From positions 13,263,338 to 13,327,337 of the forward strand of contig NC_088302.1 of assembly GCF_032854445.1 (NCBI RefSeq): DNA of 64,000 nucleotides, given 5' to 3'. Origin of the DNA: Liolophura sinensis. Lineage: Eukaryota > Mollusca > Polyplacophora > Chitonida > Chitonidae. The notes beneath the pieces were generated by a model that saw nothing but the letters and a program-made list of their open reading frames with translations, was not told the origin of the DNA and did no database searches. The translations under genes were made by a program, and so were the position numbers. This document shows positions 1 to 11,537 of the stretch, one piece after another (position 1 is the first letter of the stretch; each line of letters begins with the position of its first letter).

Positions 1-33
1 ATACAGTGTATAGAATACCTGTCTGGGTCTTAC

Positions 34-2537
34 CTGAGGTGGCCAGGTAGTTGATGTCATGTCCTGCATGTTTGGCCATGGGTCCCTTCTGACCATAGCC
101 TGTGAGTCGAGCATAAATCAGCCCTGGATTAGCTGAGCACAGAATCTCTGGACCCAGACCCATCTTCTCCATTATACCTGCATGAGAAAAGTGTACAGCA
201 ATTCGTTATGCTACTGGTTACCACAAAACAACGATCGCATCAGCCACAACTTATAGCTCACAACTTTTTCACAAAACATTAGTCAGGTACACTACACCCA
301 ATGCCCGAAGGGTCTCAGAGCAGACTTAATTACTTACCTGATTGGTGTTTTATGCCATACTCAAGAATATTTCGCTTATACAATGGTGGCAAGCATTAAG
401 GTGGAAGGAAACTGGGGGAAACCCATGACCATACACAGATTGCCGGCGGATCATCCCACTGACATCTGCAGATGAAAGCCAGCATGAGTTGGTCCTGAAC
501 TTCCAGCCTGATTCCAATGGCTCAATTGGTCTTTGAAGGGTGTTTTGAGATTTACTTGTGAGGTAGGATGATATTCTACTGGAAAAATGAATGTACTGGT
601 TTTAATGACCTTTATTTACAACATGCACTTTTTGGGATAAATTTTTAGGCCGAATACATTAAACACATTGGTATGGAAAAATCATGAACTTCATGACATA
701 AAATTTGAACATTATTAAAGAATGATGTCAACTTTGCTGGAATTCTCTAGACGCTGCCATATGTAAATTCAAAATCTGGCAAAATGTTATAAGGATTGGT
801 TCAACTAATCAGCATGAGCTGGATACAAAGACACCAATCAGCATAAGCTAGATTCAAACATGTCAAACAGCATGAGCTAGATTCAAACATGTCAAACAGC
901 ATGAGCTAGATTCAAACATGTCAAACAGCATGAGCTAGATTCAAACACATCAATCAGTATGAGCTGGATTCAAACACACCAATCAGAATGAGAAGGATTT
1001 AAACAATCCAATCAGCTTGAGAAGGATTGAAACACTCCAATCAGCATGAGAAGGATTCAAACACACCAATTAGAACGAGAAGGATTCAAACACACCAATC
1101 AGCATGAGAAGGATTTAAACACTCCAATCAGCTTGAGAAGGATTGAAACACACCAATCAGCATGAGAAGGATTTAAACACTCCAATCAGCTTGAGAAGGA
1201 TTGAAACACACCAATCAGCATGAGCTGGATTCAAATACACTAATTTGCATGAGCTGGATTCAATCCCACCACCTAATTAGTCAAAGTGATATGATATTTA
1301 CTGTCCAGACTGCTAGGCAAGCAAGACAAAACACCATCTAGTCTCCAACCTGAAATGTTAAATTTAGGTGATGTACTAACCTGCTCGAAAGGGTTCAATA
1401 AGTACATCAGCTGCGACGGACATTTTCCTCAGGAGTTCCACACCACGTGCCTCTTTAAGGTTAACAGAAATAGATTTTTTTCCTCTCCCAAGTGTATCTG
1501 GCATCATTGACTTTGACTTGAGCTATGAAACATAGAAGAAATTATTTATTTGTTATTTATTTGATTGGTGTTTTACGCCATACTCAAGAATATTTCACTT
1601 ATACAAAGGCGGCCAGCATTATGGTGGGAGGAAACCGGGCAGAGCCTGGGGGAAACCCATGACCATCCACTGGTTGTTGGCAGAACTTCCCACTTACGAT
1701 CATAGAGGAAGCCAGCATGACCTGGATTTGAACTCACAGCGACCGCATTGGTGAGAGGCTCCTGGGTCATTACGCTGCACTAGTGCGCTAACCACCTGAG
1801 CCACGGAGGCCCCTAGAAGAAATTAACATAACAACTAAGATATGTATACTTCAGTTACACGATGAGAAGATTCTCTCTGATTATCAATAGGCATGAACTG
1901 CTGTCACAATGTGCAGCTTTACCAAACACACACCCACCCACTTACTGACCCACCCCCACCACCAAGAGCTAGCCATGAAGTCCAAAATCGTGACATTATT
2001 TCAGTATTATTCTCATATATTCTCCTTTCAGCAGGTCTGTCTCATTGCCTGTATATTTATAGCCTGGAGGTCCTGAAACACACCACAGAAACTAAACATG
2101 TATATAAGGAAGAACATGTACTATCACCTTACATGCTGATTATTTGATAGGTGTATTATGCCGTACTCAAGAGTATTTCACTTATATGATGGCAGCCAGC
2201 ATTATGGTGGGAGGAAAGCGAGCAGAACCCTGGGAAACCCATGACAATCCGCAGGGCTTGAAATGACCCTGGTTGACTTGCTAAGAGTTAGTAGCACACC
2301 ACATATTATTTTATCCACATGACCAAACGTTTTCTCACTAAGCACATTAAGTAGAGTGCAATTCAGAGCTGTAACACAATCAGATGTTCATTTGCTGGTG
2401 TCCTCTCATTCTCTCTCTCTCTATCTCACCCTGTCCACTCTGATAACGTTAGCTCCGAAGTCTGCCAGGATCATGCCACAGAAAGGGGCTGGGGCCAGCC
2501 CTGCTAGCTCCACCACCCTCACACCCTTCAAGGCCAT
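34..2537 (-). CDS. AMACR: Alpha-methylacyl-CoA racemase, 5' three coding exons (partial)
   Basis: Coding exons on the minus strand are 2537-2430, 1522-1381 and 177-34 (phases 0, 1, 1), giving the first 131 residues; the rest lies beyond the left edge (the human protein has 382). The start [20 protein letters not shown] closely matches human AMACR, as do LGRGKKS (near residue 48) and [21 protein letters not shown] carries His123, equivalent to the catalytic His122 of the human enzyme; the partner Asp is outside the window. The family (CoA-transferase family III fold) epimerises 2-methylacyl-CoAs so that branched-chain fatty acids and bile-acid intermediates can be beta-oxidised in peroxisomes and mitochondria. 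A good splice acceptor lies 3 bp upstream of the ATG (TTTGTCAG before GTG ATG), so a non-coding first exon upstream is likely; I could not place it. Introns carry SINEs and a 29-bp minisatellite. Confidence 0.95.
339..525 (-). mobile_element. MetaSINE-like SINE, diverged
   Basis: Lies in AMACR intron 2. It has the conserved 3' part of the window's main SINE family read on the minus strand (CAAGAATATTTCGCTTATAC and GGAAACCCATGACC on the plus strand), but the tRNA-like head is hardly recognisable. An old copy. Confidence 0.75.
800..1272. repeat. 29-bp minisatellite, about 16 copies
   Basis: A unit of about 29 bp (AATCAGCATGAGAAGGATTC plus AAACACACC) repeats with two main variants: GAGCTAGATTC with ATGTCAAAC in the 5' half and GAGAAGGATT with CACTCC in the 3' half. 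It lies in AMACR intron 2 and has no reading frame of note. Confidence 0.9.
1551..1813 (-). mobile_element. MetaSINE-like SINE, full length
   Basis: Read on the minus strand it begins GGGGCCTCCGTGGCTCAG (pol III A-box region), then a B-box-like GAGTTCAAATCC, the GC-rich core with CGGTTTCCTCCCACCATAAT, and ends TGAAATATTCTTGAGTATGG with an AATAAATAA tail. Lies in AMACR intron 1. Confidence 0.88.
2139..2262 (-). mobile_element. MetaSINE-like SINE, 3' fragment
   Basis: Only the tail and core halves are present (CGTACTCAAGAGTATTTCAC to AAACCCATGACAATCCGC on the plus strand); the tRNA-like head is missing. Lies in AMACR intron 1, about 170 bp from the first coding exon. Confidence 0.8.
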
Positions 2538-2737
2538 CACCTGACAAACAGGTAAAACTTTAACAAATCAAAAAACCTTGCATCACTGACACTGCCATTA
2601 ATAAAGGATGCTTATAGAAGTTATAGTTGATAGGCCCCAAAAAGTTACAAAATTGGAAAATATGAAATCAGAAGTTTGCGTTGCAAACTTTAAATAGTTC
2701 ACTGACAAGAAAGTTGAAGCTGAACTTTAAATCATTG

Positions 2738-2997
2738 ATTCATTTATTTATTTGATTGGTGTTTTACGTCGTACTCAAGAATATTTCACTTATACGACGG
2801 CGGCCAGCATTATGGGGGGAGGAATCCGGGCAGAGCCCGGGGGAAACCCACGGCCATCCGCAGGTTGCTGTCAGACCTTCCCAAGTACGGCCGGAGAGGA
2901 AGCCAGCATGAGCTGGACTTGAACTCACAGCGACTGCATTGGTGAGAGACTCCAGGGTCATTGCGCTGCCCTAGCCGACTGAGCCACGGAGGCCCCC
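2738..2997 (-). mobile_element. MetaSINE-like SINE, full length, little diverged
   Basis: Complete copy with head (GAGCCACGGAGGCCCCC at its plus-strand right end), core and ATTTATTTATTTG tail. One of the cleanest copies in the window, so probably a late insertion. It sits in the presumed 5' intron of AMACR. Confidence 0.88.
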
Positions 2998-3888
2998 TTA
3001 AATCATTGAGGCCAAGTAATATAGTATCTTCTTGCATCGTAACGAAAACTGGACCCTTATTGATATGACGTAATGTCTGATCAGAAATGCACATATCTCT
3101 TCAGGTTTTCAGATGCACCAAAATATTTAACAGACAAAATCAACGACTGTGATAATTACCTCAGTAACACCAAATCCAACCTTGGGTGATTCTCAGTGCC
3201 TGAAAAACAAGCTTGCATCTAGATGACCTGCGCCACCGTCCCAAGCAGCCGACAAGATTTCGTGTGGACTTCGATCAGCCGGCCAACAGTCTTTTGACGT
3301 CGGCTAGAGTTACCTGCCCTGGAATGATTGAAGGGCAACCTGATATGGATTTAAGTACACGTAGAACCTTCTGCAAACATTGAAATTTGCATGTTTTTCT
3401 GTTGTTGGGAGCATCGAATCGCTCATTAAAAAAAAGGATCAATTTAGCCACACAGGCTCTGAACTTTTACATTCTGTTAATTTTTTTGTTTTTTTTTTGT
3501 TTTGTTTTCGGTAGACACAGACACCTACGTGTAAACATCAGTGCCTGTACCGCTATGATGTATTTATTTCACCACGTGTATAATAGCTTTCATCGAGAAT
3601 GGAATGAAAATTGACTTTGTCACGAGCAGGGGTGGTCATCGGATGCGGTTGATCCATCCATTTACAGTTTCATTTTCTTTGCTTTGAAGCTTTATAGGCG
3701 TACAAATTCATAAAATCGCTTGCTCTGACTTCACAGGTCACATTCAACACGTCACAATCTCTAGACTGCCGATGACGTCTGTGACGTGGATCACTGTTTC
3801 CTAGGGCAACGGCGTAACGTCGCGACGAAAACTCTCCTGCCAACAAACAGAAACACAGCTTACAACCACCACATGGGGGTGAGAAACA
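2998..3888. other. Intergenic region between AMACR and the mucin-like gene; CRE-like sites
   Basis: The two genes are divergent. Two CRE-like sites stand about 100 bp before the plus-strand ATG: TGACGTCT at 3773-3780 and GTGACGTGG at 3781-3789. A T-rich run occupies about 3480-3510. The untranslated first exon of AMACR probably lies in or near this region but no donor could be fixed. No other coding signal was seen. Confidence 0.45.
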
Positions 3889-6800
3889 ATGAAAAGTGGG
3901 GTCATTCCCGCAATAAGTCCCTCTTCTCAAGGGAAATGGAATAAGCCTACTTGGTATAAAATTTTCACCGTGTTCAGCCTGTTTGTGTGTTCGGGGTCCC
4001 CCTGTCCGGAGCACTGTTCCTACAAAGCCTCTTCTGAAACACTGGTCTGTATCAATGTACGATACCATAACCTGCCCTTGATATTCCGCTGCTTGGAGCA
4101 TAACCCCGGACTAAAGGAAGTGTAAGTATAAATGTGCATATACACACAAGGTAATGTAGTAGGCTATATATAGGCCTGGCATAAAACCTTTTCTCACTTC
4201 TCTTACACAAACACTATAAACACAGTAAAACATGATGTAATAATATGACTATAACAGCGTCGCCTAATCTGTGTTTTTACTTGCTTAAATAGCACGAAAA
4301 GACTTGTTAAAATCAGCAAGGTTTTTGCACTACTTAATTACAATATCGTTTTTAGTTGGGATTATGTTGAAATTTCAAAGGCATTGCTGTAATCGTTAAA
4401 ATTCAAAATATTCGAGTAGATATTGTCTGATTCCTTCATAACTTTTCTCACCATCTTTAATGATTAAAAAAATGAAGGAATAAAGAACTTTTGACTTGAA
4501 TTTTTCGCCTTCCCCCGCCATCGTGCCCTCAGCATAAGCTAATGTCTAAATTAAAGCAAAAGTATAAGGGATATTTTTTGATTTCGAAATTTACGAAAAC
4601 TGAAAGCTGAAAAACAAAAACGTTATTCTCTACAGAGAGCTGGAGACAGTTGGTTTCAACTGTAACTGTGTGTGGGTGAAGTTTCTACAGGTAATGAAGG
4701 ACCGGAATATCCGTGTGCTGCCCGCAAGACTGACTCTCCTCTGTTTCGACTTCACTTTTGAGTCGTGTGGTAAGATTCGAAAAGTAGGCCTAAAGGCATT
4801 CTATAAATCTGCTTGAACTTGAATCTTGCACATATTTACAAAACTTGGCAAATTCGTATTCCCCTATTTCTTTTTTCTTTTTGAGAATCAGAACGTTCAC
4901 GTTAAAATGCCGCAAATCACCAAAAATGTAAATATATGACGAAGTTTTATGAAAGCGTTTTACGAATGATACACTGGAGATACGCTGTCGTGGTATAGTT
5001 ATGCGAACAAACACCATAATAGTCAGAATGTGAAACTGGTTTCAGTTTTTAGCTTAAGCTACTGCATTGAATCTTGCCGTGTTTATCGCTTATATTGTAG
5101 CCTAGGTCTATATATATATCGATTTGTTTACAGGCCTCGTTCGTACACGTAGCTATACTGACGTCCCTCGAGCAGATATATGGAAATTTCGACAAGAAGG
5201 CTCATCTGGTTATTAGGCTACCATTATAAAGACATTTGCTGAAATTTGTTTCTCAAGTCTTGGATAATTATTAAATTTACATTTATGCTATTCGAGATAA
5301 TTGAAAAATTGGTTTTATTCCATTATCGTATTTGTTGTCTATTCTATAGAGGGCCGCGGACATGGACGTTTAAAGGACAGACTTCATGCTTCAGCAGTTA
5401 ACGGACTGACAACCGCACACCTACCAGTACCGTGGATTTTGCCAACGCCCACAGAAATACCCGAAATTCAGATAGTAACCCAAGCCCCGGGAGAACCAGA
5501 CACGAAGAAACTGGCAAAGAAACCAAAGAAAGTTGGATTTAAGTCACGATCAAGGAAGAAGCCTTCCGCCAAATCTGTATCTAAAGCCTCACAAAAATCG
5601 GCAGTGGCACCTGAAGCCAAGACAAAGACTAAAATGATACAGAAAGCAGAGGTATTACTCCCGACGAAGATTGTACCCAGTGCCAGACCGACACACGAAA
5701 TAAAGATTCCTACAACGTCTGCTATGACATTTACGGTGAAGGACATCGGAAAGAAAACGCAAAATCCTGTAGCAAGCGTTATATCCATGGTGACACAAAA
5801 GCCACCGATGAAATCTTCACCGCTAGGACCAAAAGCAACACAAGAATCACCGATGAAATCTCCACCGCAGGGACCAACAGCAACACAAAAACCACCGGAA
5901 CCAAAAGCAACACAGAAACCACCGACACAATCTCCACAGCAGGAACCAACAACAACACAAAAACCATCGGTGAAATCTCAACCACAGGAACCAATAGCAA
6001 CACAGAAACCACCGACACAATCCCCACAGCAGGAACCAACAACAACACAAAAACCACTGGTGAAATCTCAACCACAGAAACCAATAGCAACAAAGAAACC
6101 ACCATCGAAACCTCAACCACAGAAACCAATAGCAACACAGAAACCACCGACGAAATCTCATCCACAGGAATCAAAAGCAACACAGAAACCACCGACACAA
6201 TCTCCACAGCAGGAACCAACAGCAACACAAAAGCCACTGGTGAAATATCAACCACAGAAACCAATAGTAACACAGAAACCAACGACGAAATCCCATCCAC
6301 AGGAATCAAAAGCAACACAGAAACCACCGACAAAATCCCTACCGCAGGGACCAATAGCAACACAAAAACCACCCATGAAATCTCAGCCACAGGAACCAAA
6401 AGCAACACAAAAACCATCAACAAAAGCCCAAATGACAACCAATGCTTTGCTCAAAACGACTCAAAAGGCTAATGTTGAAGCCACAATTAAAGACACAAAG
6501 AAATCTGGAAAGAAAGAACAAAAATCCAAAGCACCACCAAAACACGACGTAGACATGCCGAAAAAGGCAACACCCAAGCCGACAAACAATAGTCCTCCGG
6601 AAAGTACTAATCAATCCCCATCGAAAAGTCCTTCCAAAACACAACAAACAACGAAAACAGTATCAAAAACGAAACAAAAATCTACATGGGCGCCCTCTAC
6701 ACCATCAAACACTGAAGAAAACTCAAAACAAGTCTCTAATGGTAAGTGCCTCACTCACTGGTGTATTCTTTGTCGCCATAACATTTAGGCCTGAGATCAG

Positions 6801-9353
6801 TAAATGTTCCAACATTTACTTCCATATTCTGAAAGCTCAGCTGCATGAGAAGAATGAAACAGATCTCAGATCATATCAAAACATGCCTTTCTCATGTTCG
6901 TGCCAAGGGATGAACATTTCAAGTTTTAAATGACAGTTTATTACGAAACACGTCGTGAAAGCCGCTGTGCGAATGAAGTCAGCTCTATGTGTTGTAGAAT
7001 TGGATATTAAGTCCAAAGTTACAAAGTTATATAAAGATATAAAGTTGTTTATTTCTCTATATATGATAATTTTTCTGAGGAACAAAATATGATTTGTTTC
7101 TTATTTCGTGGATAGATAGGCTCATCTATGGAGGTTAAAACCATTAATTCCCTTTCGGCCGGCCAGTAATCTGCGGATGGTCGTGGGTTTTCACGAGGCT
7201 CTGCCCGGTTTCCTATCCCATTAATGCTAGCCGCCCTCGTACAGGTGAGAAATATTCTTGAGGCTGGCGTAAATTACCAAATAAATAGATAATTCCCAAT
7301 CAAATATGTCCAGTCCTATATATTCATACAAGGGTCGAGTTGTTTACAGTTTGTTTTTCTTTTATTTAGGTTCAGCAATTGCCGCACAAGTGAGTATATT
7401 CTTATGTAACTCAAACTTTACTACTTATTGCGTTATATTGTTTTATCGTGTACGTCTATCACTTCAAGGGGGGAGGGGGTGTGAGGGGGTAGGGATCTGT
7501 GGTTAAAAGGTTAGCGTACAAGTGGAGCGCAATGACCCATGAGCCTCTCACCAATAATGGGATCGCTGTGAGTTCAAGCCCAGCTCATGTTGGCTACCTC
7601 TTAGGTCGTGCGTGGGAAGGTCCCCAAGCAGCCTGCTGGTGGTCGTGAATTTTCTGTGGGCTCTGTCTGGTTTCCTCCCACCATAATGCTGGCCGCCGTC
7701 GGATACACGTAAGGGAAAGACTAATTAAATAAAAATCAAATAAACACATCACATCAAGGGTCGTTTTATGGACACCCGTTCTATATATGACTTCAAGACT
7801 GCACAATCCCTGCATGTCTGAATTTAGAAAATGCATACATTTTTTCAAATACAAAGCTTTTGCTTTTCTACATTGTATTTATTCTATCATCAGTCATCTA
7901 ATGATAATGACAAACGTGTTAAAGAAGAAGGCAAGCCGATAAAGCACGGCATGGTACTGATCATCGGAATCCTGGCTGGCGTGGTGTCATTTGCTGCGGT
8001 CATCGGCTTTATTATCTGGGTGAGTATATATTTACGTAGGAATATCTTCCTTGTGATGTTAACCTAATTAGCAGTTTACACTGTATCTAGGCTACAAGAA
8101 ATACTGGATATAGATAATTTTGGTAAAAATGTCCACATGATACTGATGTGGGCTTTTATGTCACCAAAAACCAAGCTTCAAAAAGTTTCTTTGCATAGGA
8201 TGCAAAATAGGCTTTTATAGGATGTTCACGCATGAAAACCATACTGGAAAGGTGACCAGATTTTGTGACTAAAAACCAACAAAACAAACCCCCAAAACTT
8301 GTGAAGTAATGTTTAGATGTGTATGGGTTCATGACAAACAGGCCAACATCTGCATACCAATTTGGAAGTCATCATTTATTATGGTGATACATGTATATGC
8401 TCATGTCCCCAGCTGGCGTTTAATGATGACAGTCAGAAAGATCCGCCCCGGTCAGACACTTCCCTTCTGGAAGCAGTGATACATCCGGAGAGGGTCAGAT
8501 ACAGTCATGCCTGTCTCAGGTAGGCCTATATTCAGTTCATTTCCACTTGTGTTGTATGAGACTGCAAAAATTTATGAAATTATAACATATTCTTGAGTAC
8601 TGTAAACTGAACAACAATCAAATGAATATGTGTAAATAAATAGATATACATGTAATATAAACTTTGTTTTGTCATTTCAGAACAAAAGAGGCGGCCTATC
8701 AACTCACGCCCGATCCGCCCGAAGGGGGATCCATGGAAGTCCATATGTAAGTTTGACGGAAAAAAAATGCTGAATAATAGAAAACTTTGATCCACATGGT
8801 GGCCTTGTCCGAAGATCCTTACAATGGTATGGAATGGCTTAAATGCACTGCCTGTATAAAGGGGGTCGCACATTGCGACATTTTGATGCCCAAGAGTGAC
8901 TTTTTTGTCTCTCCACTAGCAAAACCACATACCCCCTACCCCACACTTCTTGCGATCCTTACTTGCATGTGTCCGCCTGTGTATGTGTGTATTTTGTGTG
9001 ATTTCTCAAAAACTTACATATGTGGTATATACACAAGCACTTTCACTTTTGCCGTGATTAATTTCTGAAAAAACATTCATGTTCACCGCAGTTCACTGAT
9101 TCGGACTTCTGCGGGTTTGAGTGTTACACCCTGAGCACATACATAAGTATGAAGCATTTACATGCAGCTTCAGTTCTGCCATCAGTTCTGTCATGTGGAA
9201 AACAACAGAAGTTCAGAACCATTAAGCGAGACCCAGTCTTTGGACAATTGTTCTCGACAGATTTGAGAACGTAATTTGTCTTCTTTTTTCAGGGTTCAGC
9301 GAGATTCTCCACTGAAGAAGATACCTGCAGGTAAACCATTCCAGTATCCCTGA
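3889..9353 (+). CDS. Type I membrane protein: LRRNT/LRRCT-like head, 15-residue mucin-like repeats, TM segment
   Basis: Eight exons: 3889-4121, 4636-4769, 5350-6741, 7370-7389, 7894-8019, 8413-8519, 8681-8746, 9293-9353. All have GT-AG ends and matching phases, summing to 712 residues plus TGA. Residues 25-37 (IFTVFSLFVCSGS) are a likely signal sequence. Next comes CPEHC...LVC (39-54), like an LRR N-terminal cap, then FNCNCVWVKFL...LLC...SC, like an LRR C-terminal cap, with no full leucine-rich repeat between them. Residues about 123-586 come from one 1392-bp exon rich in Pro, Thr, Lys and Gln, with about 15 repeats. Residues 613-636 (VLIIGILAGVVSFAAVIGFI) form a membrane span, then a 76-residue tail rich in charge and Pro. 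The layout recalls platelet glycoprotein Ib-alpha or other mucin-stalked receptors, but I recognise no orthologue. Ligand and function are unknown. The ATG is the only in-frame Met before the signal sequence. Confidence 0.85.
5793..6432 (+). repeat. 45-bp coding repeat (15 residues, about 15 copies)
   Basis: Each unit encodes T-Q-K-P-P-x-K-S-x-P-Q-x-P-x-A with variation; the third unit is shortened to 9 residues. Alternation of QSPQQEP and KSQPQ(E/K)P types suggests that 30-residue pairs were copied. Because the period is a multiple of three, the antisense strand also stays open for 219 codons; that frame is a shadow. The Thr, Ser and Pro content would suit O-glycosylation, and the many Lys residues make the stalk basic. 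Confidence 0.93.
7158..7292 (+). mobile_element. MetaSINE-like SINE, 3' fragment
   Basis: Core and tail only (CTGCGGATGGTCGTGGGTTT to an AATAAATAGA tail). It lies in intron 3 of the mucin-like gene, just upstream of its 20-bp exon. Confidence 0.78.
7503..7745 (+). mobile_element. MetaSINE-like SINE, nearly full length
   Basis: Head (GAGCGCAATGACCCATGAG), B-box-like GAGTTCAAGCCC, core and AATCAAATAAAC tail are present; the extreme 5' end is lost. Intron 4 of the mucin-like gene. Confidence 0.83.
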
Positions 9354-9546
9354 GATTTGACTAAACACGGTCCAGTTGCAGGAGCCGATGCTGTCCCTCA
9401 ACAATGGTCAATGAATATAGGCCTCTTTGGAACCCAAGCCTACCATGATGATAACATGACGACTTATACATGAAGACTATACGTAACAAATAGCACGACT
9501 TAAATTACACTATATAATCTATTATGACTGTTTATGGGTATAAGCG

Positions 9547-9552
9547 AATAAA
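9547..9552 (+). terminator. Polyadenylation signal AATAAA of the mucin-like gene
   Basis: AATAAA lies 194 bp after the TGA at 9351-9353, and no closer canonical hexamer was seen. This would give a short 3' UTR. Confidence 0.6.
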
Positions 9553-9599
9553 AAAGACGGATATTTTTGAACCTGTATATGTCGTTCAGGCTTCAGGCT

Positions 9600-9903
9600 T
9601 CAGGTACAAGTATTTCGTTGTTGTTTAACGCCACGGGCAAATAATTTTTCACTTAAACGACAACGATCTGTTTTGGTGAGTGGAAGAAATGTTGTGGCCA
9701 GTGCAAACCACTGACCTTTGATAGGTAACGGCAATATAGTTACTGGCGGCCTATACCAGGAGTGACATTTGCCCCAGCAAATGTTATGCAAGATTACACG
9801 TAAACAACGGAAACCTAAAAATTCCCTGTCCGAGATTTGAACCCACGTCTCGTCTAGACACTGAAGACAACCACGTACCAACCACTCGGCTATGCCCGAC
9901 CCG
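9600..9903 (-). mobile_element. tRNA-derived SINE of a second family
   Basis: Read on the minus strand it opens GTCGGGCATAGCCGAGTGG, with an A-box like tRNA-Ser, followed by a B-box GGTTCAAATCTC. The body ends in GTGGCGTTAAACAACAACGA. The head does not fold into a whole tRNA gene, so it is a SINE rather than a functional tRNA. Confidence 0.7.
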
Positions 9904-11308
9904 GTCCATAAAGTGTAATCAAATTGGTCATAATCGGTAATTGTAGAACTTGGTAACTCTGCAAAATGTGAATTTTATTTAATGGGTCTCTGTCTACTGC
10001 CTTGCTTCATTCATTGACCTCATCTTTAGCTTCTTGGGATAGCCGCATCTTCCGTATCAGTGACCTCTTTGCGACATGTGATGAGGAAAGTCTTGGCCTG
10101 CAGACATCCTTACGGCGCATGTGCTACTCCGTACTTTCGCTTTTCATCACTGCCACCATTAGACAAGCTTGACCTTTGGAGTCCGTTCCACCCACGCGGG
10201 CCTGTTCAGGCTTAGCATCACCACTGGCGTCCTACTTCATCACCATTCATCCATTAAATTGTTTTGGTGTTGGTTGCAATCACGCTGTGGTTACTTTACA
10301 TTAATACAACTCGTATGAAATGTTATTAGATAGAAATTTTGAGACAGAGCTTTTTGTGTTTTCTGGCACTTCCTGCTTCATCACCGTGACCCCAGTAAAC
10401 TCGACGTTGTTCATTTCTGTACAATATTTGATAGTGGTGACTGTGATGTAAAGCAAAGGAACTGGTATGGTAAGGCGGTGGATCTGCCCCAATGCAAGAA
10501 ACTGTTCACCTGAACAAGCGAAACTTGTTGTGAGTGACAGCTGCTGACACACTCATAAGGCTACTTCTTTTGTCAGTTCTGTTGTACTCCTCTTTTCCTG
10601 TTATATGGTAACCATGCCCCTTATAAAGCTCCAAACACACACTGAAGCAATACATACTGAAGGTCATAAAATCGATAAATGGTAGACTGCTCCAGTCGCA
10701 CTGAAATATCTTTTTTTTTTGCATTGTAGAGTGGGGTAAATCACTGCACCATAAATGTAACTTTCTGAAAACAATTGAGCACACAGTTATGCGCTAATCA
10801 ATTAAACACGTATACGACAATGTTCGCCTTTACATTTCCGCTATGCATATTAACATGTTAATGATACCTTAAGGACCACAGGTGCTCTCAACCAGGATTC
10901 ACGTATGACTTCGCTATTATTTAAGTTAGCTTAAATAACACAGCTTAGCAATTATCCATTCTAATTCATAACACTTATTTTATGCCAGACAGCCTATATC
11001 TTTACTCACACAAAAAGCATATTGCCAAAGAAAAAAAAGAACCATAAAGATTTGAACTCTTCTATTTGAAGTGAAACCTGTTCTCCATAGTAACTTCGTT
11101 AGTTCAGTGCACTATAAAGGATGCCTGCCAGAAGTCTTGTAAACTTGCCAAAACACGGCAAAACTGATCACATCGTAAGGTTTATTTTTGACATATGAAG
11201 ACCAACGTTAATCACAAAGAAACTTGGACAGCACGTTACACAAATGAAAGTTTTAGTAAAGATAATCTCCCGGTTAACGTTGATCTTCGTACTGTAAATT
11301 AATGTCAT

Positions 11309-11537
11309 TGTGAGGGACCTCCGTGGCTCAGTTGGCTCGAATGCTTGCGCGGCGTAATGACCCAAGAGCCTCTCACCAATGCGATTGCTGCGAGTTCCTC
11401 TCCGGCTGTAAGTGGGATGGCCTGTCAGCCACCTGCGGATGGTCGTGGGTTTCCCCCAGGCTCTGCTCCGTTTCCTCCCACCATAATGCTGTCCACCGTT
11501 GAATAAGTGAAATATTCTTGAGTACGGCGTAAAACCT
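11309..11537 (+). mobile_element. MetaSINE-like SINE with internal deletion
   Basis: Starts GACCTCCGTGGCTCAGTTGG and ends TTGAGTACGGCGTAAAAC. The stretch after the B-box (TCCAGCTCATGCTGGC in other copies) is missing, so the head joins directly to TCCTCTCCGGCTG. Confidence 0.85.

Noticed and set aside
800-1272. Possible CRISPR-like array
   Set aside because: The 29-bp units follow each other with no unique spacers, in an animal intron; it is a minisatellite.
5779-6438. 219-codon antisense open frame rich in Val and Leu
   Set aside because: It is the complement of the 45-bp coding repeat, kept open by the period of three; the sense strand has splice-consistent frames and domains.
9815-9903. 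Possible tRNA-Ser gene on the minus strand
   Set aside because: Only the promoter boxes resemble tRNA; anticodon and variable arms do not fold, and a SINE body follows.
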